This document shows, piece after piece, positions 38,935 through 48,068 of a stretch of DNA of 64,000 nt. The position numbers were made by a program, and so were the translations under genes. The stretch comes from Prochlorococcus sp. AG-363-P19 (GTDB taxonomy: Bacteria > Cyanobacteriota > Cyanobacteriia > PCC-6307 > Cyanobiaceae). Position 1 is the first letter of the stretch. Each line of letters starts with the position of its first letter. The DNA lies in NCBI GenBank assembly GCA_003280055.1, contig QCGG01000001.1:62001-126000 (forward strand). Reading direction: 5' to 3'. The notes below the pieces were generated by a model. The model was given only the letters and a program-made list of their open reading frames with translations, was not told where the DNA came from and did no database searches.

Positions 38935-41900
38935 GTTCCGATTAGATCTTCAAAGTCAGGGCAATGAATATTTTGATTTTCTAATGCGCTGAGAGTGAGG
39001 CTGCAACTTGGACGAGCTTTGACGCCGAGCGCGTTTAGCTCAGGGTATGTAAGTTGTTCTGCTCCCCAGCGTTGCTCGAAGAAAGCTCTTAGAGGATTAA
39101 GAGGATTATTTGTGTCTTCTGAGATTGCTTCAAGCCATTCCTTCATTGGTACTTGTCGTAATGGAGCTCCATCAGAAATGAGCTTTGTTAAAAGGTCATT
39201 AAGCATTAAAGGACGTGGATGTTGTAGGTGAAAACAATGACCTGTTGATTCTTTTCTCCACGCTAGAGCAGTGATTGAATCGGCAACATAATCCACAGGT
39301 ACCAGGTCCAGTTCCCATGCGAGTTGAGGGGCTTGGCCTAGCGCTAAGCATCCTTGGAGAAGTCTTTGCAGAAGATCTCCTTCATGCCAATGGCCAGTAA
39401 TGGAATGACCTCCTATTAGCGGAGGTCTATAAATACTGATTGGCAAGCCACGTTTACCCGCTTCACTCACCAAGCGCTCACTAACCCATTTTGTTTGAGA
39501 GTAGCCAATATGAATACCTTCCCAAGAACAAAGGTCGTCAGTCTCAAGGATTTCGCTATTTCTATATGCAGCTCCTTCAAAAACCGAAACGCTAGACACA
39601 TGCTCAAGTCGTATTGGGTCAGAAAGAGTGGCCAGCTTAAGAACTTCTTTGGTTCCTCCTACATTTGCAGCTGCAAGCTGCGCATAGGACGCCATTTGAC
39701 TAAGTTGTGCTCCGTTATGAAGAATCCCACTTATTTCAGAAGATAAAGTATTAAATTGTTCGTTTTCCAACCCAAATCTAGGTAGAGACAAATCACCAAG
39801 AACTGGTTCTATTCTTTTCTCCCAAGCATGTTGCCAAAGTCCATAGCGGTGTAAATTTTCTTTGATTCTTTCTAAAGCATGTTGCTTAGTTTTTGCTCTA
39901 ACAAGACAACGGATTTTAAGTTCAGGCCAATGGTTTAATTGACCAGCTAAAAGGTATGCACCCAAAAAGCCAGATGCTCCAGTTAACAATATAGAATTAC
40001 CCGGAGATAGATCATTTTTTGAAACTATATTAGACCATTCAATGTCGAGCTTTGCTTCCTGCTCTAGGTTCAATATGCCTGAATTTTGTTGACCACCTTC
40101 GGGTGTTAATTGTTTAATACCTAGTGTGGCGAGTGCATCCAGAGTTGGATCATCTGCAAGAGCCTCTAGGTCCAGTCTGATTCCAAGCTCTGCTTGTACT
40201 ACAGCTGCATATTCAACTGCCATTAAGGAATCCAGACCTAGGTTAAATAGTGATGAACTGGAATCTATTGAAGATGCCTCAAGTGAATCTTCAGATTCAT
40301 ATTCTGCTGCCATGACTCTTGCTAATCTTTCTCGCAACTCATTCACTACAGTTGTTTGACGTTCAGTGTTAGGGAGATCTTTTAACTTCTGCCAAAGACG
40401 TTCTGAAGGTGATGGTCCAATTTTTTCTAATAAGTCATTAAACCAATCTTTTTGTCGCAGCAATGCCTGAGATGCAAGAAGTTGCCAGTCCGCATCGATT
40501 ACAGAAACCACACCACCTTGTCCTCTTTTTAGGAGCCGGTTTAGTGTCTCAAGGGCATCTTTGGAGTCAAGCATCTTTATTCCTATTCTTTCGAAACGAC
40601 TTTCCAGTCCCGCTGCCATACCCTTACCTGCCCATGGCCCCCATTGAATAGACAGTCGAACAGGAGATGTTGTGCTGCCTTTGCAATAGCCTTCCATGGC
40701 GCCATTGGCTGCTGCATAAGCGGATTGACCGGGAGAACCAAGTAGAGCTGCAATTGATGAAAATCCAACTAAAAAATCTAAATCAAATTCTTTGACAAGG
40801 GTGTTTTCAAATAATTTCCAGCCCAAAACCTTTGGAGCCAAAGTTTCTTCTACACAGCCTTCACTAATAGTGGAAAAGAGGCCATCTTGGTTTACTCCGG
40901 CAGCATGAAAAACTCCTCGCAATGGTTTCTCGCTGGGGAGGGTTTGAATTGCCTTTTTAATCTTTGTATTTACTTCGCTATCTTTATCAAGATAGAGGTC
41001 ACAAGAAAGTGTTATAAAGTTGATTTCTTTCTCTTTAAGGTCACTTAGAACTTTTTTTGCATCTTTGCTTAAGTTTTCGAATGAACGGCCAACTAAAATA
41101 AAAGAATCTGCTCCCTGAGATACAAGCCAGGGAATTAATTTGAGTCCTATACCTCCTAAGGCACCAGTGATTAAATATGTGGCTTTACAATGAATAGTTA
41201 GTGGATCAGATTTTATTGGTTGTGTTATGACAACTTTGCCTATGTGTTTTGCTTGGGCCATATGCTTAAAAGCCTCTCTGAATTCATTTATCGACCAAGT
41301 TTTCAGTGGGATATTTCTTAATGAACCATTAGATATCTCTTTACTTAGTTTCAGAAGAAGTTCCCTTATTTTGTGAGGATCAGCTGTTGCAACTTCGAGT
41401 AAATCAAAGGGTAAATAAGAAGAATCTGGACGTTTCTCTTTTGCCTTGTCTATGCTCCATATTTCAATCTTGCCAAGCTCAACAAACCTGCCGCCTTTTT
41501 TTAGAGCCCGAAAGCTTTCATCAACCCAAGCCCCCTTGAGACTATTGAGAACTACATCTACTCCGTTCCCGTCTGTCAATTTCAATACCTCGTCGGCAAA
41601 ATCCAGAGTTCTGGAATCAAAGATTCCTTCCACACCCTGTTGCTTTAAAAGACTTTGTTTCTCAGCCGAGGCTGTTGCAAACACTCTTGCCCCAGCACGT
41701 TTAGCAATTTGTATTGCGGCCTGGCCAACTCCGCCTGCACCTGCATGAATCAGAACTGTCTCATTAGGGGTTATTTTTGCAAGACTTTCTAGCCCATAAG
41801 CAGCTGTGAGGTAGGCAGTCGAAAAGGTTGCCCCTTCTTCTGCACTCATTTTGTTTGGTAATGGTATGCAAAGCTCTTCTCTGGCAACAACGTGACTGGC

Positions 41901-44900
41901 AAGACTCCCTATTGTTAAAGCTGCGATAACTTTTTTGCCTAGAAGTTCCTTAGATGAACCAGGTCCTACATTTATGACCTTGCCGACAGCTTCTCCTCCA
42001 AATGGCAGCCTAGTTTGATCATCAATCCCAAGTGAAATTGCATGATCTTTAAGTAATCCAAGTGAGTTAAGAACATCTCTGAAGTTGAGACCAGTCGCTT
42101 CTACAGAAATTTCCAATTCTCCAGGCAATAGTTTGCTTGCTGGCATTGCCTTTCGATGCAATCCTTCTATGCGGCCAGTCCCATCGGTTCGTATTTGGAA
42201 TCTTTCGCTTTCTAAGATTTCGAGATGTGGTGTATTTAAATTACCATTTATGTAGGAAATTTCAGAGTGCTTTTCACTGGCAATAAAGATATCTTGCCAA
42301 TCTTGATTTTTTGGATGTTCAGAAATCTTATTGGAAATGAGCAATGTTGTTAATTTCCATTCTGGTCGTTCCAGGAGCAAAGTACGTTGAAAAGCTGTTA
42401 AACAATTAGTTGTAGGATTGTCACCTTCCAAAATTAGAAAAATATGACCTTTATAATTATTTGATAAACTCTTTAGGGTTTTGGAGACTTCTTTTAAAGT
42501 CGATATAGGCTCACTTGCTTTTGAGCTAGGCCAGATAATTAGAGATTGGTCAGTTTGAGGAATGGTGCTCCCAAATGGAAGACTATTAATAGACATATTC
42601 TCAGAAATAGCCCAGGTTTCTAACTCTTTAATGCGATCTTCTTCTGCAGTAATTATATTAACTTCTTTGTTTTCAAAGTTAAATTTGGTATTTTCTTGAT
42701 TCTTTATACTTGACCATTTTACATGAAATAATTCCGGTCCACTTTTAGAGGGTTCTTTGATTGGAAATAGAAGTTCTAGAATGGATCTAGTAAGCCTTTT
42801 TAGCTTTAAACCAACGATTCCGCCAATGTATTGACCATCTTTCTCAAGTTTTAAATCGGCTAATAGAGTTGAGCTTTGCGTATCTGGTGGATGTAATAAG
42901 ATATTGCAGCTGAATTGATCAGGTAAAGGCCAATTGAGTATATGAATATTTTCTATGCCAACAGGTAAGAACAATTGACTATTCGCTTTATTTAGATTGA
43001 CGCATGCTGCTACAGCTTGAAAACAGCCATCGAGTAGGCATCTATCAGGTGAATTAATTGGTCGTTCTATTTCAACCCAGGCTTGGTTATTTTTGGAACG
43101 CAATCTTTTTATTGGCTTATAGAATTCTCCATAATTAAGACCAATAGTTGCTAGAGAATTGTAAAATTTATTTGGATTAATAGACTTCAAATCAGAGAAT
43201 AAATTAGGCTCCTTATTTTGAAAGTCATCGCTTGAGAGCTTTTTAATAGTATTATTATCAAAGCGGACAAGCCCATGCTTTATCCATTCGCTCTTAATAT
43301 TACTTTGGCTATAAAAACTCATTTCTCCATCGTCTAGTATAGCTTGAAGATTGCTGAAACCATTGTCAATTTTCAAAGGAGTATCAAGTTCAAAGCCTGA
43401 AAGATTCGCTTCCCAATTGTTTTCTACTTTTAGATCTAATGCCAATCCAATATATCCAGCTGCTGGAAAGACTATCCAATCACGTATGACATGGTCTTCT
43501 AAATCTTGTGTGCTTTTGGGGATTAATTCGGCTTCAAAATATTTCGATTTTCCAGGCAATTGGAGCTGTTTGAATTTTAATAAACTATTAGATATTGAGG
43601 CTTCTAGTTTAACTTTGCCTAGATGGTCTAGCCAAAGGCTTGACTTGGTCTTTTCCTCTTCTGCCTGGGTCCACCAGTAACGTTGTTTAAGAAATGGATG
43701 ACCAGGAATATTTATAAGATTGTAGGGGAAAGGCTGATGAAAAGCATTCCAATTTATCTTCTCGCCTTTACCAATAGCATGTGCTAGCTCTTCAAGCTTT
43801 TCACGTCCTTCTTTCCCAGACAAGCCAAGATTAACCTGCTCAATTTCTTGTTTTGAAATGGACTTTCCTGAAGTTGTTTCTCCTTCCCACGCTGGCATCT
43901 CTTCTCTTTTAAGCTTAGAAATTAATTCATCACGGTCAGAACAAATAATAATGTATCTATGCGGAAATAAACTTCTACTTAAGTGAGTACTTGCGGCAAC
44001 ATCATTAATACTTAATAGAGGGTCATTTTTAAGAAGAAGTAGATACTTTTCTCTAAGAATGTCGAGTGCTTTTGCTGTTCTAGCTGAAAGGCAAAGTAGG
44101 TATAAAGGGGGTTCATTTATAGCGGGTATAACTTTATCTTGTTTTTTGCTTGATCTTGGGGCCTCGCTTAATACTGCATGTGCATTAGTACCTCCAAATC
44201 CAAATGAGCTGACTCCAGCAATCAGCTTTCTTTTAGGATCTGGGAACGAAGATAGCTCAGTTTGAACTTCTAAACCAAGCTTTTTAAAATCTATAGAAGG
44301 ATTAGGAGTATGAAAATGGAGATTTGGAGCTATTTGTTGCTCTTTTAAGCAAAGAGCAGTTTTTATAAGGCCGGTTATTCCTGCTGCAGTTTCACCATGT
44401 CCAAGATTTGTTTTTACTGAACCAATGCGACAAGGCCGATCGTTGGCTCTCCCTTCTCTAAGTACGCTCCCTAATGCGCGTAACTCAATGGGGTCGCCTT
44501 GACGTGTACCTGTTCCATGAGCCTCGACGTATTGTGTTTGGCTGGGATCTAAACCTGCACTCTCGTAAGCTTTCTTGACGCAATTAGCTTGGGAACGTTG
44601 ACTAGGTGCTGCCAGGCCTTGGCTCCTTCCGTCTGAGTTGACAGCAGTTCCGTTGATCACAGCATGGATCTTGTCACCATCCTTTAGAGCAGCTTTGAGA
44701 GGTTTTAGCAGGACTACTCCGGCACCTTCAGATCGAACATATCCATTTGCTTCAGCATCAAAGCTTTTGCAACGACCCTCTGGGGAAAGTAAACCAGCTT
44801 TGCAAAAGCTCATTTGTATACCTGGATGAATTAGAGCTTGAACTCCACCAGCTATTGCAAGATCTGATTCCCCTTTTCGAAGACTTTCACAAGCCAAATG

Positions 44901-45467
44901 AACTGCAACTAAAGATGAGGAACAAGCTGTGTCGACAGTGAAACTTGGACCTTTTAAATCTAAAAAATATGAAAGACGATTCGCAGCAATACAACCGGTA
45001 TTTCCTGGAAGGATAAATGGTTCATTGTCTGGGGTTAGGTAGTCTTCACTTGAAGCCCATAGAAGAGAACTGTAGTCGGCACTTGAAATGCCTACAAAAA
45101 CACCTACGGATCTACCGCGAATATCTTCTATTGGTAGGCCAGCATTCTCAATAGACCGCCAGGAAACTTGTAGCAACATGCGTTGCTGTGGATCCATGCA
45201 GATTGCTTCTCTTGGTGTGATCCCAAAAAAGCTTGGGTCAAACAAATCAATCTCTTCGATAAATCCACCCTTTCGTACATGTTGGGTGAGAGGATTTTTA
45301 GGATCTGAATTGAAGTGAGCGTCTAAATCCCATCGATCAGAAGGGATGTTTGTTATTGCATCTTTGCCATCACGAATGAACTCCCAGAATTGCTCTGGAG
45401 ATTGGATGCCACCTGGCAGGTGGCATCCAATGCCGATTATTGCGATGGAGTCCTGCAAAGGCATCAA
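38895..45467 (-). CDS. Type I polyketide synthase, AT-less, with terminal reductase
   Basis: 2190 residues. Domains: ketosynthase 1-430 (Cys182 in VDTACSSSL, His317 EAHGTGT, His357); KS linker 450-530; no acyltransferase, but post-AT-like linker PGHPFLKQRYWW at 588-599; dehydratase about 610-895 (His659, Asp813, with Asp663 in the usual Gly place of HxxxGxxxxP); enoyl reductase about 1085-1415 (HAGAGGVGQAA 1241); ketoreductase about 1425-1660 (TGALGGIG 1434, Tyr1584); acyl carrier about 1705-1785 (LGLDSLM, Ser1747); thioester reductase 1820-2185 (TGASGFLG 1829, Tyr1989/Lys1993). A fully reducing, probably iterative enzyme releasing aldehyde or alcohol. Malonyl units must be loaded in trans. 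Confidence 0.95.
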   Translation of the reverse strand: MMPLQDSIAIIGIGCHLPGGIQSPEQFWEFIRDGKDAITNIPSDRWDLDAHFNSDPKNPLTQHVRKGGFIEEIDLFDPSFFGITPREAICMDPQQRMLLQVSWRSIENAGLPIEDIRGRSVGVFVGISSADYSSLLWASSEDYLTPDNEPFILPGNTGCIAANRLSYFLDLKGPSFTVDTACSSSLVAVHLACESLRKGESDLAIAGGVQALIHPGIQMSFCKAGLLSPEGRCKSFDAEANGYVRSEGAGVVLLKPLKAALKDGDKIHAVINGTAVNSDGRSQGLAAPSQRSQANCVKKAYESAGLDPSQTQYVEAHGTGTRQGDPIELRALGSVLREGRANDRPCRIGSVKTNLGHGETAAGITGLIKTALCLKEQQIAPNLHFHTPNPSIDFKKLGLEVQTELSSFPDPKRKLIAGVSSFGFGGTNAHAVLSEAPRSSKKQDKVIPAINEPPLYLLCLSARTAKALDILREKYLLLLKNDPLLSINDVAASTHLSRSLFPHRYIIICSDRDELISKLKREEMPAWEGETTSGKSISKQEIEQVNLGLSGKEGREKLEELAHAIGKGEKINWNAFHQPFPYNLINIPGHPFLKQRYWWTQAEEEKTKSSLWLDHLGKVKLEASISNSLLKFKQLQLPGKSKYFEAELIPKSTQDLEDHVIRDWIVFPAAGYIGLALDLKVENNWEANLSGFELDTPLKIDNGFSNLQAILDDGEMSFYSQSNIKSEWIKHGLVRFDNNTIKKLSSDDFQNKEPNLFSDLKSINPNKFYNSLATIGLNYGEFYKPIKRLRSKNNQAWVEIERPINSPDRCLLDGCFQAVAACVNLNKANSQLFLPVGIENIHILNWPLPDQFSCNILLHPPDTQSSTLLADLKLEKDGQYIGGIVGLKLKRLTRSILELLFPIKEPSKSGPELFHVKWSSIKNQENTKFNFENKEVNIITAEEDRIKELETWAISENMSINSLPFGSTIPQTDQSLIIWPSSKASEPISTLKEVSKTLKSLSNNYKGHIFLILEGDNPTTNCLTAFQRTLLLERPEWKLTTLLISNKISEHPKNQDWQDIFIASEKHSEISYINGNLNTPHLEILESERFQIRTDGTGRIEGLHRKAMPASKLLPGELEISVEATGLNFRDVLNSLGLLKDHAISLGIDDQTRLPFGGEAVGKVINVGPGSSKELLGKKVIAALTIGSLASHVVAREELCIPLPNKMSAEEGATFSTAYLTAAYGLESLAKITPNETVLIHAGAGGVGQAAIQIAKRAGARVFATASAEKQSLLKQQGVEGIFDSRTLDFADEVLKLTDGNGVDVVLNSLKGAWVDESFRALKKGGRFVELGKIEIWSIDKAKEKRPDSSYLPFDLLEVATADPHKIRELLLKLSKEISNGSLRNIPLKTWSINEFREAFKHMAQAKHIGKVVITQPIKSDPLTIHCKATYLITGALGGIGLKLIPWLVSQGADSFILVGRSFENLSKDAKKVLSDLKEKEINFITLSCDLYLDKDSEVNTKIKKAIQTLPSEKPLRGVFHAAGVNQDGLFSTISEGCVEETLAPKVLGWKLFENTLVKEFDLDFLVGFSSIAALLGSPGQSAYAAANGAMEGYCKGSTTSPVRLSIQWGPWAGKGMAAGLESRFERIGIKMLDSKDALETLNRLLKRGQGGVVSVIDADWQLLASQALLRQKDWFNDLLEKIGPSPSERLWQKLKDLPNTERQTTVVNELRERLARVMAAEYESEDSLEASSIDSSSSLFNLGLDSLMAVEYAAVVQAELGIRLDLEALADDPTLDALATLGIKQLTPEGGQQNSGILNLEQEAKLDIEWSNIVSKNDLSPGNSILLTGASGFLGAYLLAGQLNHWPELKIRCLVRAKTKQHALERIKENLHRYGLWQHAWEKRIEPVLGDLSLPRFGLENEQFNTLSSEISGILHNGAQLSQMASYAQLAAANVGGTKEVLKLATLSDPIRLEHVSSVSVFEGAAYRNSEILETDDLCSWEGIHIGYSQTKWVSERLVSEAGKRGLPISIYRPPLIGGHSITGHWHEGDLLQRLLQGCLALGQAPQLAWELDLVPVDYVADSITALAWRKESTGHCFHLQHPRPLMLNDLLTKLISDGAPLRQVPMKEWLEAISEDTNNPLNPLRAFFEQRWGAEQLTYPELNALGVKARPSCSLTLSALENQNIHCPDFEDLIGTWASSLLKSSVAA

Positions 45468-46585
45468 GCCAACTCCATTATTAACTTTCTAATGCCATCA
45501 AGATTTCCTTTGAGACGATTGTAGTTATATGTAGCTTGAATAAGCGTATGCTTTCTGGGGTCTTCCAGCCAATTTGAAATTAGTTTCCTTAGATCTTCCG
45601 GATTCTTGATAGATATGTCTATATCTCTAGCAGAGAAGTAATACCTTGCTAGTAATTCCTGAGGCATAGTGCTCCCAAAACCATTAAAGATAAGCACACA
45701 TCCTGAAGATATAGCTTCAGTAGCCGTCCTTGCACCCGGTCTAGCAACCATGGCCCAAGCGTTTTTGTAGAGATTTGCCATTTGTTCTGGACTTTGAAAA
45801 CCAATTGCTTCCACTGATATTTCTGGGTGGGAATTTTTCCAAGTATTAAGTTGCTCTATAGCGCTTGCTCGCCTCCCACATAAGGCAACTATGCGAATTC
45901 GACCAGCAAGGGGAAGAAGATTATTAAGCAAATCAACATGATTATTCGAGCCATTAGCTCCACTGCCAAGAACAATTAGAGGGAGCGCATTCAAATCATT
46001 TTCTTTATTTGTGGAATTTGCCAAGGCCTTTTCAAAAGTGGGATCAAAAAGAGGACCTAATACTTCTATCTTGCTAACAGGAAAACCCCTTTTGATGACT
46101 TCGTTCTTGACCTCTGAGGTTAATGCCCAGAATTTGTCAGTCTTCAGGGAAACCCAATTTCTACTAAAACCGAAACCTCCATCTAATTCAGTACAACAAG
46201 TGATACATCTCAATGATTTACCAAGAATCCTTTTGGCAAGATCAAAGTGTCCTCGGTTGATATGTGGGTGGGTTGAAATAATGACTTCTGGGCGGAATCT
46301 TTTGAGCAGGCGTATGAAATAGTTTCTTCCAAGCAAAACTGTGCCAGGTTTGACGAGGTCTTCAAATTCAACTAAACGCCAGTAAATTTTATGAAGCCAT
46401 GGCCAGTGTTTTTGGATCCAGTTGTAGAGGTTTACGCTTGTGCGCATGACGATGCTTGCTTTTTCTAGTAAATGCTCTACGGAAGCTGACCCATCAGGAT
46501 CCCAATGAGATAACCAGTTTTTTATTGCATAGGCGGCTGCATCATGGGCAGTACCACCGCTTGAGGTAAGAATTAGAACTCGCAT
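45464..46585 (-). CDS. MGDG-synthase-like GT28 glycosyltransferase
   Basis: 373 residues. The N-terminus VLILTSSGGTAHDAAAYAIKNW and RPEVIISTHPHINRGHFDLAK match the MGDG synthase N-domain; the C-terminal GT28 donor site shows PLIVLGSGANGSNN, ALCGRR and MVARPGARTATEAISSGCVLI. Such enzymes transfer galactose or glucose to diacylglycerol at membranes. The stop overlaps the polyketide synthase start by four bases and its own start is 17 bases after the MFS gene, so all three form one operon. Predicted acceptor: a lipid, perhaps the polyketide product. Confidence 0.88.
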   Translation of the reverse strand: MRVLILTSSGGTAHDAAAYAIKNWLSHWDPDGSASVEHLLEKASIVMRTSVNLYNWIQKHWPWLHKIYWRLVEFEDLVKPGTVLLGRNYFIRLLKRFRPEVIISTHPHINRGHFDLAKRILGKSLRCITCCTELDGGFGFSRNWVSLKTDKFWALTSEVKNEVIKRGFPVSKIEVLGPLFDPTFEKALANSTNKENDLNALPLIVLGSGANGSNNHVDLLNNLLPLAGRIRIVALCGRRASAIEQLNTWKNSHPEISVEAIGFQSPEQMANLYKNAWAMVARPGARTATEAISSGCVLIFNGFGSTMPQELLARYYFSARDIDISIKNPEDLRKLISNWLEDPRKHTLIQATYNYNRLKGNLDGIRKLIMELA

Positions 46586-46602
46586 AAATTAATGATTTAC
46601 CT

Positions 46603-47901
46603 CTAAAAAGTTGAACGCAAGTTCTTTGCTTGGCTGATTCTTGAAAGAAAGAGTACCCAGCCAATTGCCCCAAGTGCGACGGCTATAGCTCTTCCTTCTT
46701 CAGTGCCCAATGAAGATTTTATCCAGGAAGGTAAGCCAGGCCAAATTAGGGCAGGTTGAATTAGTTGATCTACCGCTAATGAGACAGAAATAAAAGCAAT
46801 TAATCTGGCTGACCATTCAAATGCATATCGCACTGCAAAAAAACGAGGAAGCTCTTCAGGAGGTGCTATCTGACTCCAGATTTGCTGAATTGAAGACATG
46901 ACAATAGGCAAGCCAGAACTGAAAATTAAAACACCTCCAAACCATATGAGAGGACGGGAGTCAAATGTTTTTAATCCTGCCCCCATAAGGATTAGCGCTT
47001 GTATAGAAATCATGTTGGGCCATATTCTTTGCCAGTAGTTCGCTGCTTTTCGCTGCCACGCAAGTAGGCCTAGGGAGTATCCCAGCATGGCCGCGAGAAT
47101 GACGAGCGCCATCCTTTGAGTTCCATATGCCACCGCAACCCAGGCCGGGAAAAGTATTTCAGTCGCAGCATAAGAAAAGGCTATAAAAGTGCTCATTGTC
47201 AGAGCCACTTGACCTAGAGGACTTGAGCTCCATATTTTTTGAAGTGTGGCCCAATTTTTTGTGAGTTGAATTCCCTTCCATTCGGATGCGTTTTTGGAGG
47301 GATGATTGAGTTGATTTGGCCAGGGGGCGGCGAGCACGCAAATAAGTGCAATTAAAAAACTACAAGCATCTATACCCAGAACCCCTTCTAAGCCAATTAA
47401 GCCAGCTAGCCAACTACCTAGAAAGGGGGCTACTGCTAAAACCAGGGTGTCAGTGCTGGCAAAGAGTCCATTCGCCTTGACAAGAGATTCTTTATTGAGA
47501 ATCAGAGTAGGAATAAGACTTGAAAAACTAAGAATCAATGTTGCTTCAGCCATTGCGGCCAGTCCTTGTAGAAGGAGAACAGGCAATAAGTGAGGTATCC
47601 CTTTCCCTTGCAAAAGGAGCATTGAAAAAGCAAGGGTGCAGAATGCCCCAATGCCGTTTGAGATGAGCATTACTCGTCTTCTTGGCCAAGCTGCAACTTG
47701 ATTTCCGATTAGAGGTAAAACAATGATTCTTGCTATTTGAACTGACAGAGCCACTAAAGCGAAGTCTGCCAAATGTTGAGTCTTTGCAAAAAACCAAAGA
47801 CCTATTCCATATAGGGTTGTTTGCGTACCAAGATTGGAAATAAGTTGCCCTAGCCAAAGCCAAAGGAAAGTTTTTTTTGCTTTTGTTTCTGTAAAGGGCA
47901 T
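46603..47901 (-). CDS. MFS transporter
   Basis: 432 residues with about twelve hydrophobic helices. The first loop shows GNQVAAWPRRRVMLISNG, the loop 2-3 Arg-rich motif of the major facilitator superfamily; the N-terminus LWLGQLISNLGTQTTLYGIGLWF is typical of the enterobactin-exporter-like drug/siderophore efflux branch (MFS_3). First gene of the minus-strand polyketide operon. Export of a glycosylated product is a reasonable guess, not shown. Confidence 0.86.
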   Translation of the reverse strand: MPFTETKAKKTFLWLWLGQLISNLGTQTTLYGIGLWFFAKTQHLADFALVALSVQIARIIVLPLIGNQVAAWPRRRVMLISNGIGAFCTLAFSMLLLQGKGIPHLLPVLLLQGLAAMAEATLILSFSSLIPTLILNKESLVKANGLFASTDTLVLAVAPFLGSWLAGLIGLEGVLGIDACSFLIALICVLAAPWPNQLNHPSKNASEWKGIQLTKNWATLQKIWSSSPLGQVALTMSTFIAFSYAATEILFPAWVAVAYGTQRMALVILAAMLGYSLGLLAWQRKAANYWQRIWPNMISIQALILMGAGLKTFDSRPLIWFGGVLIFSSGLPIVMSSIQQIWSQIAPPEELPRFFAVRYAFEWSARLIAFISVSLAVDQLIQPALIWPGLPSWIKSSLGTEEGRAIAVALGAIGWVLFLSRISQAKNLRSTF

Positions 47902-48068
47902 TCAGAGATTATTCCTTAGAGTCAAGACTTGAGGTGATTCCATATCTCAAAGCAGATTTCTCAGATTGTTCTTTTTAAGAAAGCACTTCTTTGATCCAAG
48001 GGAATAACTTTGTAAAAAGCCCTTGATTTCATTTTCTGCATTCTTTCTGTGTCTGAAGAGGTGAAACC

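Noticed and set aside
38895-45467. Plus-strand ORFs of 60-109 codons within the polyketide synthase
   Set aside because: They lie wholly inside a strongly supported 2190-residue frame and show no independent family features.
34547-47901. Polyketide region considered as a recent mobile island
   Set aside because: No integrase, transposase, tRNA or flanking direct repeat is visible and codon use looks like the neighbours; older transfer cannot be excluded without phylogeny.
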